Shown piece by piece: positions 1-8,816 of a stretch of 12,601 nt of DNA; position 1 is the stretch's first letter; each line of letters opens with the position of its first letter. A program made the position numbers and the translations under genes. The notes beneath the pieces were generated by a model. That model was not told the origin of the DNA. It saw nothing but the letters and a program-made list of their open reading frames with translations, and did not search any database. The DNA lies in contig WGCT01000566.1 of assembly GCA_015493625.1 (NCBI GenBank), forward strand, positions 1-12,601. Direction: 5' to 3'. Origin of the DNA: Draconibacterium sp. (GTDB lineage Bacteria > Bacteroidota > Bacteroidia > Bacteroidales > Prolixibacteraceae).

Positions 1-2
1 AC

Positions 3-122
3 ACAAAAAATGGCACACAAAAAGGCGGTATTTTTATTCAGAAAGATGCTCCGGAAATAACGATTAAAGACAATAAAATGAGCGGTCATAAAGAAGGTGA
101 TGTTATTTACGAAAAGAAGTAA
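3..122 (+). CDS. C-terminal fragment of a probable right-handed beta-helix protein (5' end outside window)
   Basis: An open frame runs in from the left edge and ends at TAA 120-122, leaving 39 codons of the C-terminus. The residues include GGIFIQKDAPEITIKDNKM and then SGHKEGDVIYEKK. This alternation of short hydrophobic beta strands with an Asn-containing turn (ITIKDNKMSGH) is typical of the last coils of parallel beta-helix proteins such as pectate-lyase-like and other polysaccharide-acting proteins. Only a fold guess is possible from so little sequence. The stop lies 28 bp before the next start, on the same strand, so it is likely cotranscribed with the secreted-protein genes that follow. 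Confidence 0.6.
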   Translation, partial: TKNGTQKGGIFIQKDAPEITIKDNKMSGHKEGDVIYEKK

Positions 123-150
123 TTCAAACAAACTTAAAAAATTAAATATT

Positions 151-2808
151 ATGATTAAAAATTATTCAATTGCCATTTTTATTCTGGCATTCTTTTTATT
201 GATTTCTGGTGTAAATGCACAGGATTTTGAAGGATACAAATACGATGAAAGTTCGTTAAGCCCAAGTGACAATGCAGTAAAAACCGAATTCCAGTTTAAC
301 GGTTACACAAACTACTGGCACGATACTTATACCAACTGGTATCGTTACGGAAACCTTTTTAAAATGGCTGTTGCCGATGTTGAAAAAACATTTCAGCAAA
401 GCAAAGTTGATATTGCCGAAGATATTGGAATTACCGGATTAACTATGCAGGAAGGTTTTATGACCGGATTGCTTGCTGAAAAATACGCTACATTAAATCA
501 ACCCACAACCGGGCAAATCGAGAACAAAATAAAAAAAGGAAATGTGTTGGTTTTTATCGATTCCGAATCGGAAACCGGCAAAAAACTTTTGGCAAAATTG
601 CCTCCAAATAAATGGCCTGCAATTTTAAAAAGTCATCAGTACGGTGCTGTCGATTTCGAAAAAGTAAATGCTTTTTATCTCGAAAACGGAGACTCAAAAC
701 TGTTTGTTGTTGCTTCAACCAATCAAAAATTACTCGACAAAGTGAAAAGTCAGATTGAGAATACAACGCAGATTGTTGAAAAATACGATTTTCATAAAGG
801 TTGGTTTGGTGCATACACATTGCTAAATAGTGTTACCTGCACACCCGGACACCCCATTGAGGTTATGGGCGAAGGGATGAATGAGGGGTGCGATTGGTTT
901 GTGTTCGACGGCTACATGGATTTTTTGTCGAAAGATGAAATTGCCAATTGGGTAAGCGAAGTAGATTTACCCGTGGTAACCGATGTTGGTGCCACCAATG
1001 TTTTTGGGTGCGACAACTGGGACGGATTTCAAATTCAGCAAATGTACGATAAAGAGTCGTGGGTAAAGTTGGCGAAAGAGAGGAACGGTTATGTTTTTAG
1101 AAATGTAATGGATTTGGAAGCCGACCCCTATACTTACGACGGCTATTTTGCTCAGGAGGGAAACAAATTTCAAATTGACAATGAAGATGTACCATTTGTT
1201 TTAAAAACCGGAAAATTGGAAGATAATGCTTTGTCGAGTATGGTTTTGTTCCTGAAAAAAGGGGAGGAGTTAACTCAAAAAAGTATGTGGGAAGCTATTT
1301 TAGACCGGCGCGAAGTGGGCGTAATAGCACAAGGAAAAATGATGGGCCCGGCAAATTTCAGAAATGCACTACAAATGCTTCTGTTAGACCGCCTGTTTTT
1401 GGAAGAGTATTTTGGCGACAGAATTAATATAGAAACCTCAACGGATGGTTACGATTTACAGGTAACCGTAACAAATTCCTATTCTCATTCGGTTAAGGGC
1501 AATTTAAAACTGGTTTTACCGCAACATATAAAATTAAGCGAGGATGTGTCGGTTGCTCTTACTTTGCCCGCGGGAACCTCTATGACAGTGCATTATAAGT
1601 TGGCGCCAACTGCCGGTTCAATGAACAAAGCAAATAGTATTGCCGTAAATTTCAGTTGGGATAAAAAAGAGAAAAGTACTGTTGCACTGCTCGATTTGCC
1701 ACCGGCAATTTCAGTACACCGCCTTTTATACGGGCACACTCCGAAAGTTAGCTACCCGGTAACCATTCATAATTTTACAACCCAAAGTGCTTTCCCTGTA
1801 AAACTTGAAGTTCTTGATGGAGAGACAGTAGTTTTCGAATCTTCGCAAGAGTGTCAAACAGCGCAGGGAACATTTAAAAATATGTTATTTAATCTGGATT
1901 TAAAACCCGGAAACTACAAGGTAAAAGTTTCTGCTTTGGGCGTCGATTATACTTCGCAACTCGGCGTAGGAAAAGCCGAAGGCAAACCATATGCTTACGA
2001 AATAGACCTCAATAACGACGGAGTAAAAGAGATTCGTATGGAAAACGACAGCGTACAGATAACACTTTTACGAACCGGAGCGCGGGTTATCGAATACATT
2101 GTAAAAAGCCGTAACGACAATGTGCTGTTTAAACTGTGGCCCAAAAAAGCGATTGACGATAAACGTGCATTCAGAAAACGTGGTTATTATCCGTTTGGCG
2201 GATTCGAGGATTTTTTGGGACAAGCAAGTATGGAAACGCATCAGGTTTACGATGTTGAACTGGTTAAAACCGAAGGCGATTTTGTTCGGGTAAAAATGTG
2301 GAGCGACTATTACGGAAACCGAATTGAAAAAACATTTACACTATACGGAGACACACCGTTACTGGAGGTGCGTTTTGCGCTGACATTTAAAAACCGTGAA
2401 GCAAATATGTTGGGGCCGCAACCCATTTTAGAACTGGGCAAAAAACACTGGACAGAAGATGCATTTTATGTACCTGAGATGAGTGGCATTCACGAGTTCA
2501 GAATGAATCCGGACAAATATTACGGTCAGGCATTTAAAATTAAAGAGGGATGGAATTCGGGCTACGACACAAAAGAAGACATTTCGTTTGTGGGTGCTTA
2601 TCCGGTCGACCAGCCCTTGTTTTTGCACATGTGGCAAAATCACCCGAGCAATCACGATGCGCATCATTACTACGCTGAGTTTCAGCCGTGGTTGCCAATT
2701 TTTCAGAAAAGCACCATGTATTTTACCTACTATTTATATGGTTTTGGTGGCCCGTGGGAGAATGGCGTGAAATGGCTGCGCGAAAGAAATTTAATTACAA
2801 CTCGCTAA
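151..2808 (+). CDS. large secreted protein, paralogue A, with C-terminal mutarotase-like beta-sandwich; function unknown
   Basis: This 885-residue protein is not a family I can name. Residues 1-23 form a signal peptide (basic MIKN, hydrophobic core, cleavage after VNA before Gln24), with no lipobox, so it is exported. The region to about residue 400 has conserved acidic and aromatic patches shared with its neighbour: MNEG from 243, TDVG from 277, DGYFA from 330, DRREVGV from 385 and LEEYFGDRIN from 417. Residues from about 430 to 610 look like beta-sandwich linker domains. DLNNDGVKE at 619-627 has the spacing of an EF-hand or dockerin calcium loop. The C-terminal part, from ENDSVQITLL through GGFEDF near 682, resembles galactose-mutarotase-like carbohydrate domains. 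I chose ATG 151 because it begins the signal peptide; an in-frame GTG at 97 would overlap the upstream gene and bury the signal sequence. It is 19 bp from the next gene. An extracytoplasmic carbohydrate role is inference. Confidence 0.82.
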   Translation: MIKNYSIAIFILAFFLLISGVNAQDFEGYKYDESSLSPSDNAVKTEFQFNGYTNYWHDTYTNWYRYGNLFKMAVADVEKTFQQSKVDIAEDIGITGLTMQEGFMTGLLAEKYATLNQPTTGQIENKIKKGNVLVFIDSESETGKKLLAKLPPNKWPAILKSHQYGAVDFEKVNAFYLENGDSKLFVVASTNQKLLDKVKSQIENTTQIVEKYDFHKGWFGAYTLLNSVTCTPGHPIEVMGEGMNEGCDWFVFDGYMDFLSKDEIANWVSEVDLPVVTDVGATNVFGCDNWDGFQIQQMYDKESWVKLAKERNGYVFRNVMDLEADPYTYDGYFAQEGNKFQIDNEDVPFVLKTGKLEDNALSSMVLFLKKGEELTQKSMWEAILDRREVGVIAQGKMMGPANFRNALQMLLLDRLFLEEYFGDRINIETSTDGYDLQVTVTNSYSHSVKGNLKLVLPQHIKLSEDVSVALTLPAGTSMTVHYKLAPTAGSMNKANSIAVNFSWDKKEKSTVALLDLPPAISVHRLLYGHTPKVSYPVTIHNFTTQSAFPVKLEVLDGETVVFESSQECQTAQGTFKNMLFNLDLKPGNYKVKVSALGVDYTSQLGVGKAEGKPYAYEIDLNNDGVKEIRMENDSVQITLLRTGARVIEYIVKSRNDNVLFKLWPKKAIDDKRAFRKRGYYPFGGFEDFLGQASMETHQVYDVELVKTEGDFVRVKMWSDYYGNRIEKTFTLYGDTPLLEVRFALTFKNREANMLGPQPILELGKKHWTEDAFYVPEMSGIHEFRMNPDKYYGQAFKIKEGWNSGYDTKEDISFVGAYPVDQPLFLHMWQNHPSNHDAHHYYAEFQPWLPIFQKSTMYFTYYLYGFGGPWENGVKWLRERNLITTR

Positions 2809-2827
2809 TCGGATTATAAGAATAATT

Positions 2828-5476
2828 ATGAATAAATTTAAAATACTAATTCTATCTCTTTTTCTGAGTTCGATGGTGTCGGCTCAGTCGTTCGATGGGT
2901 TTAAATATACTAAACAAGATTCTTCTGAACCGGTTATTACCGACTTTCAGTTTAACGGATATACCAACCACTGGCAAAATAATTACCGTGAATGGTATCG
3001 TGCGGGTAATTTGTTTAAAATTTCGGTTGATAATGTTGAAGATGCAATTTTACAAAGCAAGATTGATATCGGTCAGGATTTGGGAATTCCCGGCTTATTT
3101 ATGCAGGAAGGATTCTTTACAAATTTAAATGCCGGTTCGTACAAAACACTTGAACAACCCGATAAAAACGAGCTTTTAAAATCGCTTGAAAAAGGAAATG
3201 TTTTGGTGTATGTTACACCCGAATCGGAGTTGGGGAAAGAGCTGGCTGCAACCATCGAAGGAAGTATAAATAAATTCGAAACTCTACATAGTTACCAGTG
3301 GGGAGCAAAAGATTTAAAACGAATTGATGCCTTTTATCTGGAAAACGACAACGGTAATAAACTGTTTGTAATTAGCAGTTCCGACAAAACTTCAGCAAAT
3401 ATATTTAAGCAGAAGCTCGAAAATGCAAAAACCATTCTTGCAACATATAATTTTTATAAAGGTTGGTTCGGGGTACATTCAGCCTACCGGAGTGTGAGTA
3501 TCTATCCCGGACATCCGTTAGATTTTATTGCAAAAGGAATGAATGAAGGAAACTCGTGGACTGTTCTTGGCTCGCCATACGACCAGTATGCAAAAGATGA
3601 TGTAACCCGCTGGATGAAAGAAGTGAATAATCCGATGGTTACCGATGTCGGATATCCGCCTCTATTTGGCTGCAAGGACTATAACGGTTTTCAGGACAGG
3701 TTACTTACTTCGAAAGAGTTGTGGGTAAATTTTGCGCACAATCACGGTGGATATATTTTCCGAAAAGTTCTTGACCCTGCTGCATGTGATTTTCATTACG
3801 ACGGTTATTTTGCCACCGAAGGAAACAAAGAGCAGATTGATAAAGAGGATATTCCATTTGTTGTAACGAGTGGAAAATTTGAAGATAACCTGCTGAATAG
3901 TATGGTTCTGTTTCTGAAAAAAGGAGATACACTTACTCGCGAAACAATGTGGAAAGCTATTTTAGACCGTCGCGAAGTGGGAGTTTTTGAAAAAGGATTG
4001 ATGGTGGGACCTGCAGACTTTCGAAATGCACTGCAAATTTTGTTGCTCGATAGGGTTGCTCTGGAAGAGTATTTTGGCGACCGTATAAATCTCGAGGCCA
4101 CAACAACAGGCTACGATTTGCAAATTACTGTTCGCAACACTTATTCGCATTCGGTTTCGGGAGCGTTAAATTTGGTTTTACCCGATGGATTAACGGTTAA
4201 AGAACAAACAGCGGTTGCTGTCGATTTGCCTGCCGGAACAACAAAAGCGATTCACTTTTCGTTGCAGCCTTCGGCACAGGTAATGAATAATGCAAATCCA
4301 ATTGCCATTCATTTTAAATGGAACGGAAAAGTAAAAAGTACAATATCGATGTTAAATTTACCTCCGGCTATCTCTGCAAACCGGTTGTTATACGGTCATA
4401 CACCAAAAATTAACTATCCGGTTACCATTCATAATTTTTCCAATAAATCTTCATTTCCTGTAAAAGTTCAGGTGGTTGCCGGTGAAAAAACGATCTACGA
4501 AAAAACGAAAAAGTGCAAAACAGCACAAGGCACTTTTAAAGATATGCTTTTCGAATTGGAATTGCCTGCCGGAAATTTCAATGTAAATGTTTCGGCGTTG
4601 GGCGTTGAATTTACATCGCAGTTGGGGGTTGGAAAAGCCGAAGGTGTTTCACACGCTTCTGTTGTCGATTTAAACAACGATGGTGTTAACGAGTACCGCC
4701 TCGAAAACGACAGCGTGCAGGTTACTTTGCTAGCCACAGGTGCACGGGTTATCGAATACATCGTAAAAAGTAGAAACGACAATTTGCTCTTTAAATTATG
4801 GCCTAAAAAAGTTATCGACGACAAACGCCCGTTTCGCGAACGTGCATTCTATCCATACGGAGGTTTCGAAGATTTTCTGGGGCAGGGAAGTATGGAAAAC
4901 CATCAGGTTTATAATGCCAAAATTGAACGGAAAGAGGGCGATTTTGTACGAGTAAGAATGTGGACAGATTATTTTGGAAACCGTTTAGAAAAAACATTTA
5001 CACTTTATGGAAACTCTCCTTTGCTGGAGGTGAGATTTGCCCTGACATTTAAAAACCCCGAAGCCAATTTGCTGGGGCCGCAACCCATGCTTTCGCTTGG
5101 CAAAAGGCAATGGACGGAGGATGTTTTTACAATTCCCGAACTAAGCGGAATACACGAATACCGGATGCGTCCCGAACAACGGTACGGACTTGTATTTCAT
5201 CTGAAAGAGGGATGGAACGCCGGTTACGATACAAAAGAGGACATTGCTTTTGTTGGTGCATATCCGGTTGATCAACCTCTGTTTTTACATATGTTTTTAA
5301 ACGAACCGGGTAATCACGACACCCACTATTTTTATGGCGAATTTCAACCCTGGGTTCCTATTCTTCCCAAAACTACAACCTATTTTACCTACTATTTTTG
5401 GGGAACAGGAGGCGTGATTGAAAACGGTATTAACGAATTGAGAAAACGAAATTTAATTACAGAAACGAAAAAGTAA
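2828..5476 (+). CDS. large secreted protein, paralogue B (tandem duplicate of the preceding gene); function unknown
   Basis: This 882-residue protein aligns with paralogue A over its whole length. I judge identity by eye at about two-thirds, higher in the C-terminal third, and did not compute it. Residues 1-19 are a signal peptide, cleaved after VSA before Gln20. It keeps the shared motifs QEGF, GMNEG, TDVG, DGYFATEG, LDRREVGV and LEEYFGDRIN. The calcium-loop-like DLNNDGVNE is at 614-622, and the mutarotase-like C-terminal block includes GARVIEYIVKS, GGFEDFLGQ and NRLEKTFTLYG. Differences cluster in the N-terminal 250 residues and in surface-like loops, as expected if the two copies act on different substrates. 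There is no frameshift or premature stop. The gene lies 19 bp after A and 18 bp before the next gene, so it sits inside one operon. Origin by tandem duplication is a strong inference; the reaction is unknown. Confidence 0.82.
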   Translation: MNKFKILILSLFLSSMVSAQSFDGFKYTKQDSSEPVITDFQFNGYTNHWQNNYREWYRAGNLFKISVDNVEDAILQSKIDIGQDLGIPGLFMQEGFFTNLNAGSYKTLEQPDKNELLKSLEKGNVLVYVTPESELGKELAATIEGSINKFETLHSYQWGAKDLKRIDAFYLENDNGNKLFVISSSDKTSANIFKQKLENAKTILATYNFYKGWFGVHSAYRSVSIYPGHPLDFIAKGMNEGNSWTVLGSPYDQYAKDDVTRWMKEVNNPMVTDVGYPPLFGCKDYNGFQDRLLTSKELWVNFAHNHGGYIFRKVLDPAACDFHYDGYFATEGNKEQIDKEDIPFVVTSGKFEDNLLNSMVLFLKKGDTLTRETMWKAILDRREVGVFEKGLMVGPADFRNALQILLLDRVALEEYFGDRINLEATTTGYDLQITVRNTYSHSVSGALNLVLPDGLTVKEQTAVAVDLPAGTTKAIHFSLQPSAQVMNNANPIAIHFKWNGKVKSTISMLNLPPAISANRLLYGHTPKINYPVTIHNFSNKSSFPVKVQVVAGEKTIYEKTKKCKTAQGTFKDMLFELELPAGNFNVNVSALGVEFTSQLGVGKAEGVSHASVVDLNNDGVNEYRLENDSVQVTLLATGARVIEYIVKSRNDNLLFKLWPKKVIDDKRPFRERAFYPYGGFEDFLGQGSMENHQVYNAKIERKEGDFVRVRMWTDYFGNRLEKTFTLYGNSPLLEVRFALTFKNPEANLLGPQPMLSLGKRQWTEDVFTIPELSGIHEYRMRPEQRYGLVFHLKEGWNAGYDTKEDIAFVGAYPVDQPLFLHMFLNEPGNHDTHYFYGEFQPWVPILPKTTTYFTYYFWGTGGVIENGINELRKRNLITETKK

Positions 5477-5494
5477 CGAACTAAAATATACATT

Positions 5495-7315
5495 ATGAAA
5501 AAGTACACACCAATTATTCTAAGCATTGCTTTTCTGTTTATTTCATCGTTTGCGGTTTTTGCAAAAGAGGATAAAAGCGGCGACCTGAAAGTAAACAAAA
5601 TTGAACTCGGCTATCCATGTCCTGCCATTCCATTTTACCATTTTATTGCCGAATTGGAGTTGCCCGAAGCATCGATTATTGAAGTTGAAACGCTGGTAAA
5701 CGATAAGCCACAGCGTTTTACCGACCTACACAAAGAACACGAAATAACAGATATGAGCAGGCCTCCATTAAGTCACCGTCCACCATCGGGGTACGGTTTA
5801 TCGCAAGACGGAACACTCTATAAAAATCCGCACATTGTAGGTTGGTTAAAATGGCAGCCCGGCGAAGAGTATAAAATAACCATTAAAGTGAGGGTTAAAA
5901 AGAAGATACACGCATCGAAAGACGACTCGTTTTTAACCTATACAAAAACATTAACAGCACCCACCGGAACTGCAGTATTCGATAAAGAGTGGAAAAATTA
6001 TAAATCGGTAGTATTATCGGAAACTGCCGGATTAGACCGTGTTGCAGAACCGGTTGAAGTTCTGCTGCCTTTTTATCCCGACGAAGCCGTACATCTGAAA
6101 CGCGATATTCGCGTAGTGGCTGTCGACCCGGTTTCGTACGAATTAACCGAAGTTCCGTGCCAGGTTTACGACGAGAAAAAGTATATGAAAGAGGACGACC
6201 TCGACCCCGATGAGAATGGAAAGCCAACACGCGAGATTCCCTATTGGATGCCAACAGTTACTACCCGTGTTGCATTTTTGGCCGACGTGCCGGCAAAAAC
6301 AAGTAAAGTTTTTCTAATTTATTATAACAACGAAAATGCTTTAGCAAAAATGTACGAAACCGATTTGCGTGTACAGGGAGAAGCACCCGGCCTGCGAATC
6401 GACAACAATAAATTCTCCATTGTTTTACATCCAAACTCGGGGCATCTCGACCAGATTACATTAAAAAGCAAGGCACAATCGCCACTTTACCACCGGATGG
6501 AAACCAACGGTGCCATTCACTGGAATCCCGGAGTTTATGCACCACCTCGTCCGTGGACTCACACTGCCGACTGGAAACCACCAACAAACGTAAAATTTAT
6601 GTCGGGGCCGGTAATTTCAACTGCCGAAATGTGGGGAAATTTACGTGAGCTGCCCGAAGTTGACGCTTCGGTTCGATACGAATTCTTCCCCGGAGTTCCC
6701 TATTTTATAGCATCAACATCGATGAGAATTAACAAACGCCTCGACTGTATTGCTTTGCGAAATGGCGAAATTGTTTTTAAACGCGAATTGATGACGCACG
6801 CCGCCTGGTACGACGTGGTTACCGACAGTGTAATTGTTTATAATGTTGCCGAAATGCCCGACCTCGCCGACCTGTTTATGGAAGCCGACGTTCCGTGGAT
6901 TACATTCTATAACGAAAAAACAGGCATCGGTTTTTGTGGCATTCAATTGAATTACTCCAACGCCGGGCTTGAATCGCGGCCACGACTGTTAAATCCATAT
7001 ATGTATATTACTGCCGGCCCGTGGATTTACTGGGCACGAGCACTCTCGCTAAGCTTTTTGGCATCGAATATGCAACAGGTAATTCCGGCGATGGAAGGGA
7101 ACTTCTTTTCCGAAAAATGGGCCTATTTAACCTACGAAACAGCAAAAGGAGACAAGCCGTTCAGCCCGATTTTTTACTGGCAAAAACGCCTGAAAAATCC
7201 GTTGCGGATTCGTTTGGTCGAAGAGGTTGACCAACGTGTTTCGAAAACCGTTAACGAAATTTTTATCGACAAAGGAAAAAGTGGATGGGAAAACCGCGAA
7301 TCGAGTAATCATTAA
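5495..7315 (+). CDS. secreted 606-residue beta-sandwich protein, probable carbohydrate-associated; function unknown
   Basis: Residues 1-23 are a signal peptide ending FAVFA, cleaved before Lys24. Residues 27 to about 155 look like an immunoglobulin-like beta domain. Residues of about 160-290 (VLLPFYPDEAVHL, then RVAFLADVPAKTSKVFLIYY) followed by LRIDNNKFSIVLHPNSGHL from residue 300 follow the order seen in the beta domains of GH38-type mannosidases and other mutarotase-like proteins: a short beta domain, then a sandwich opening with an 'ENxxf..v' strand. No alpha/beta catalytic barrel is present, so it is not a GH38 enzyme. ELMTHAAWYD at 431-440 is a candidate functional patch because His, Trp, Tyr and Asp lie together. 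It is not paralogous to A and B over its length but shares the type of sandwich segment. It follows B by 18 bp and is probably the last gene of the operon. A polysaccharide lyase or glycoside-binding role is possible but unproven. Confidence 0.78.
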   Translation: MKKYTPIILSIAFLFISSFAVFAKEDKSGDLKVNKIELGYPCPAIPFYHFIAELELPEASIIEVETLVNDKPQRFTDLHKEHEITDMSRPPLSHRPPSGYGLSQDGTLYKNPHIVGWLKWQPGEEYKITIKVRVKKKIHASKDDSFLTYTKTLTAPTGTAVFDKEWKNYKSVVLSETAGLDRVAEPVEVLLPFYPDEAVHLKRDIRVVAVDPVSYELTEVPCQVYDEKKYMKEDDLDPDENGKPTREIPYWMPTVTTRVAFLADVPAKTSKVFLIYYNNENALAKMYETDLRVQGEAPGLRIDNNKFSIVLHPNSGHLDQITLKSKAQSPLYHRMETNGAIHWNPGVYAPPRPWTHTADWKPPTNVKFMSGPVISTAEMWGNLRELPEVDASVRYEFFPGVPYFIASTSMRINKRLDCIALRNGEIVFKRELMTHAAWYDVVTDSVIVYNVAEMPDLADLFMEADVPWITFYNEKTGIGFCGIQLNYSNAGLESRPRLLNPYMYITAGPWIYWARALSLSFLASNMQQVIPAMEGNFFSEKWAYLTYETAKGDKPFSPIFYWQKRLKNPLRIRLVEEVDQRVSKTVNEIFIDKGKSGWENRESSNH

Positions 7316-7339
7316 AACAAACCGCTTTTTTTTGAAGTA

Positions 7340-7373
7340 TTTGTTTTAGAATATACAAAAATGATTATTTTTG
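7340..7373 (+). promoter_or_regulatory. Bacteroidota-type promoter of tRNA-Pro
   Basis: TATTTTTG at 7366-7373 matches the Bacteroidota -7 consensus TAnnTTTG exactly. TTTG at 7340-7343 is a candidate -33 element 22 bp upstream, slightly longer than ideal. The predicted transcript would start at about 7378-7380, roughly 10 nt before the tRNA. Confidence 0.6.
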
Positions 7374-7389
7374 CAGCTCTTATAAAAAT

Positions 7390-7467
<78 letters not shown>

Positions 7468-7469
7468 TT

Positions 7470-7515
7470 AAAACCGTAAGTTCATTCATTTTTTAAATGG
7501 CTTACGGTTTTTTTA
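7470..7515 (+). terminator. intrinsic terminator after tRNA-Pro
   Basis: AAAACCGTAAG at 7470-7480 pairs perfectly with CTTACGGTTTT at 7501-7511, and T residues continue to 7514. Inside the loop, CATTT (7487-7491) and AAATG (7495-7499) can pair, giving a stacked, extended hairpin. The long U tract on the + strand marks the end of the tRNA transcript and separates it from the DUF5063 gene. Confidence 0.85.
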
Positions 7516-7589
7516 TTGTGAAACAAATAAGATGAATCTACGAAATTGAAAACCCTTTTCACTTTAAACAACTTCTTCGAAATCTTTTA

Positions 7590-7597
7590 TACTTTTG
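7590..7597 (+). promoter_or_regulatory. probable -7 promoter element of the DUF5063-exonuclease-rlmI operon
   Basis: TACTTTTG matches TAnnTTTG and lies 22 bp before the ATG at 7620. No clear TTG -33 box is present at the expected distance, so the call rests on the -7 element and on its position just after a terminator and before a gene cluster. Confidence 0.5.
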
Positions 7598-7619
7598 CAG
7601 CGGTTTAGAAAAAAAAGAG

Positions 7620-8237
7620 ATGGAAAATCAGGATACACATCAAATTGTTTATTCAAAAAATGTTGTTGAATTTGTTACTGTTGCCAACGAATATTGTGCG
7701 TCGGTAGAGAATGCAGCTCATTATACCGCACACGAAAATCTGGAGAAATTACAGAAACTATTACCGTTGCTCTATTTAAAAGCTGCCGTATTACCTAAAA
7801 TAGAACGGTTATTAGATGAAGATTTGGAACACTATGTAAGCGAATTGGATTACAATGTTCTGCACCAGAAGTGGTTGCAACTATTAAACGAAAACGACAG
7901 TTTTTATGAAGTTTTCGACCCCACAATTCAGTTCGGACAAGAGACTGTAACGGCCAGCGTTTCAGAAAACTTACTCGATATCTATCAAGAGTTAAAAGAT
8001 TTTATTACCTCGTACAGTATAGGTAACGAAGAGGTGATGCACGATGCACTGGCTGAATGTTTATACAATTTCGAGCATTCGTGGGGGCAGCAGTTGGTAA
8101 ATGTATTGCGTGCCGTACATATGTTGGTTTACAGCGATGTTGATTTTGGCACAGCAAAAGAGGAGAAGGAGATAAAACCCGGAAAAGGAAATCCGCAATG
8201 GCTGGATGAATTCTGGGGCACAAACGAAGAAATTTAA
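7620..8237 (+). CDS. DUF5063 domain-containing protein
   Basis: This 205-residue soluble protein has no signal peptide or membrane segment and is acidic and largely helical. The pattern matches my recollection of the Bacteroidota DUF5063 family: VVEFVTVANEYCASVENA near residues 16-33, EKLQKLLPLLYLKAAVLP near 43-60, LYNFEHSWGQQLVNVLRAVH at about 149-168, and the C-terminal QWLDEFWG. The biochemical function of the family is not known to me. The start ATG at 7620 follows an A-rich AAAAAAAGAG leader and gives a full-length product. The stop is 3 bp before the start of the exonuclease gene, so the two are almost certainly cotranscribed. The partnership suggests a link to nucleic-acid or ribosome metabolism, but only by association. 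Confidence 0.88.
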   Translation: MENQDTHQIVYSKNVVEFVTVANEYCASVENAAHYTAHENLEKLQKLLPLLYLKAAVLPKIERLLDEDLEHYVSELDYNVLHQKWLQLLNENDSFYEVFDPTIQFGQETVTASVSENLLDIYQELKDFITSYSIGNEEVMHDALAECLYNFEHSWGQQLVNVLRAVHMLVYSDVDFGTAKEEKEIKPGKGNPQWLDEFWGTNEEI

Positions 8238-8240
8238 AGC

Positions 8241-8816
8241 ATGTTTAAAGAGAGCATAACACAAGAGGAGTTGGTTGAGTTACCATTAAAATGGTTTGAA
8301 GGTGAGATTGTGATTGTTGAAGATAAGAAAACGCTGGAGCAGGCGGTTGAGTACCTAAAACAGCAATCGATTGTCGGGTTCGATACGGAGACCAAGCCTG
8401 CCTTTAAAAAAGGGGTATTTAATAAAGTTGCGTTGTTGCAGCTTTCTACCGAAAAGCGGGCTTTTTTACTACGCACCAATAAAATTGGATTACCCCGTGA
8501 GATTTGCGATATTCTTTCAAACCCGGACATTATAAAACCCGGAGTTGCCATTCGCGACGATATTAAAGGATTACAGGTTTGGAGACCATTTACCCCGGAA
8601 GGGTTTGTCGAGCTGCAAGACCGTGCCGAGGAGTTGGGGATTCAAAATTTCAGTTTAAAAAAATTAACGGCAATTGCCTGTGGTTTCCGAATTTCGAAAG
8701 GACAACAATTAACCAACTGGGAAGCTGATTTTTTAACAGAAAAACAACAGCGATATGCGGCCACCGATGCCTGGACATCGCTGGAGATTTATAAGAATTT
8801 TTTAACCCAAAGCTGA
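8241..8816 (+). CDS. DEDDy-type 3'-5' exonuclease (RNase D / WRN exonuclease-like)
   Basis: This 191-residue protein is a single DnaQ-like exonuclease domain, removing nucleotides from 3' ends with two metal ions. All five catalytic positions are visible: Asp48 and Glu50 in FDTET (Exo I), Asp107 in GVAIRDDIKGL (Exo II, aligned with the WRN-type GVGIxxD pattern), and Tyr172 and Asp176 in YAATDAW (Exo III, with Tyr defining the DEDDy class). LLQLST at about 65-70 is the usual strand after Exo I. It lacks the HRDC domains of classic RNase D and lacks a helicase, so it is a stand-alone WRN-exonuclease-like enzyme. DNA versus RNA preference cannot be told from sequence. It starts 3 bp after the DUF5063 gene, and its TGA overlaps the ATG of rlmI by one base. 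Confidence 0.92.
   Translation: MFKESITQEELVELPLKWFEGEIVIVEDKKTLEQAVEYLKQQSIVGFDTETKPAFKKGVFNKVALLQLSTEKRAFLLRTNKIGLPREICDILSNPDIIKPGVAIRDDIKGLQVWRPFTPEGFVELQDRAEELGIQNFSLKKLTAIACGFRISKGQQLTNWEADFLTEKQQRYAATDAWTSLEIYKNFLTQS

Noticed and set aside
97..150. An upstream in-frame GTG/ATG start (97 or 100) for paralogue A.
   Set aside because: It overlaps the upstream coding end by over 20 bp and puts an 18-residue basic, Asn/Lys-rich stretch before a complete signal peptide. ATG 151 starts directly at the signal peptide.
3805..4101. Antisense open frames inside the secreted-protein genes, such as this 98-codon one.
   Set aside because: Composition is low-quality, there are no start signals, and they lie fully opposite well-supported genes; they are shadows of the real frames.
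7316..7340. T-run at 7325-7333 after the 606-aa gene as a terminator.
   Set aside because: No stable inverted repeat precedes the T-run.
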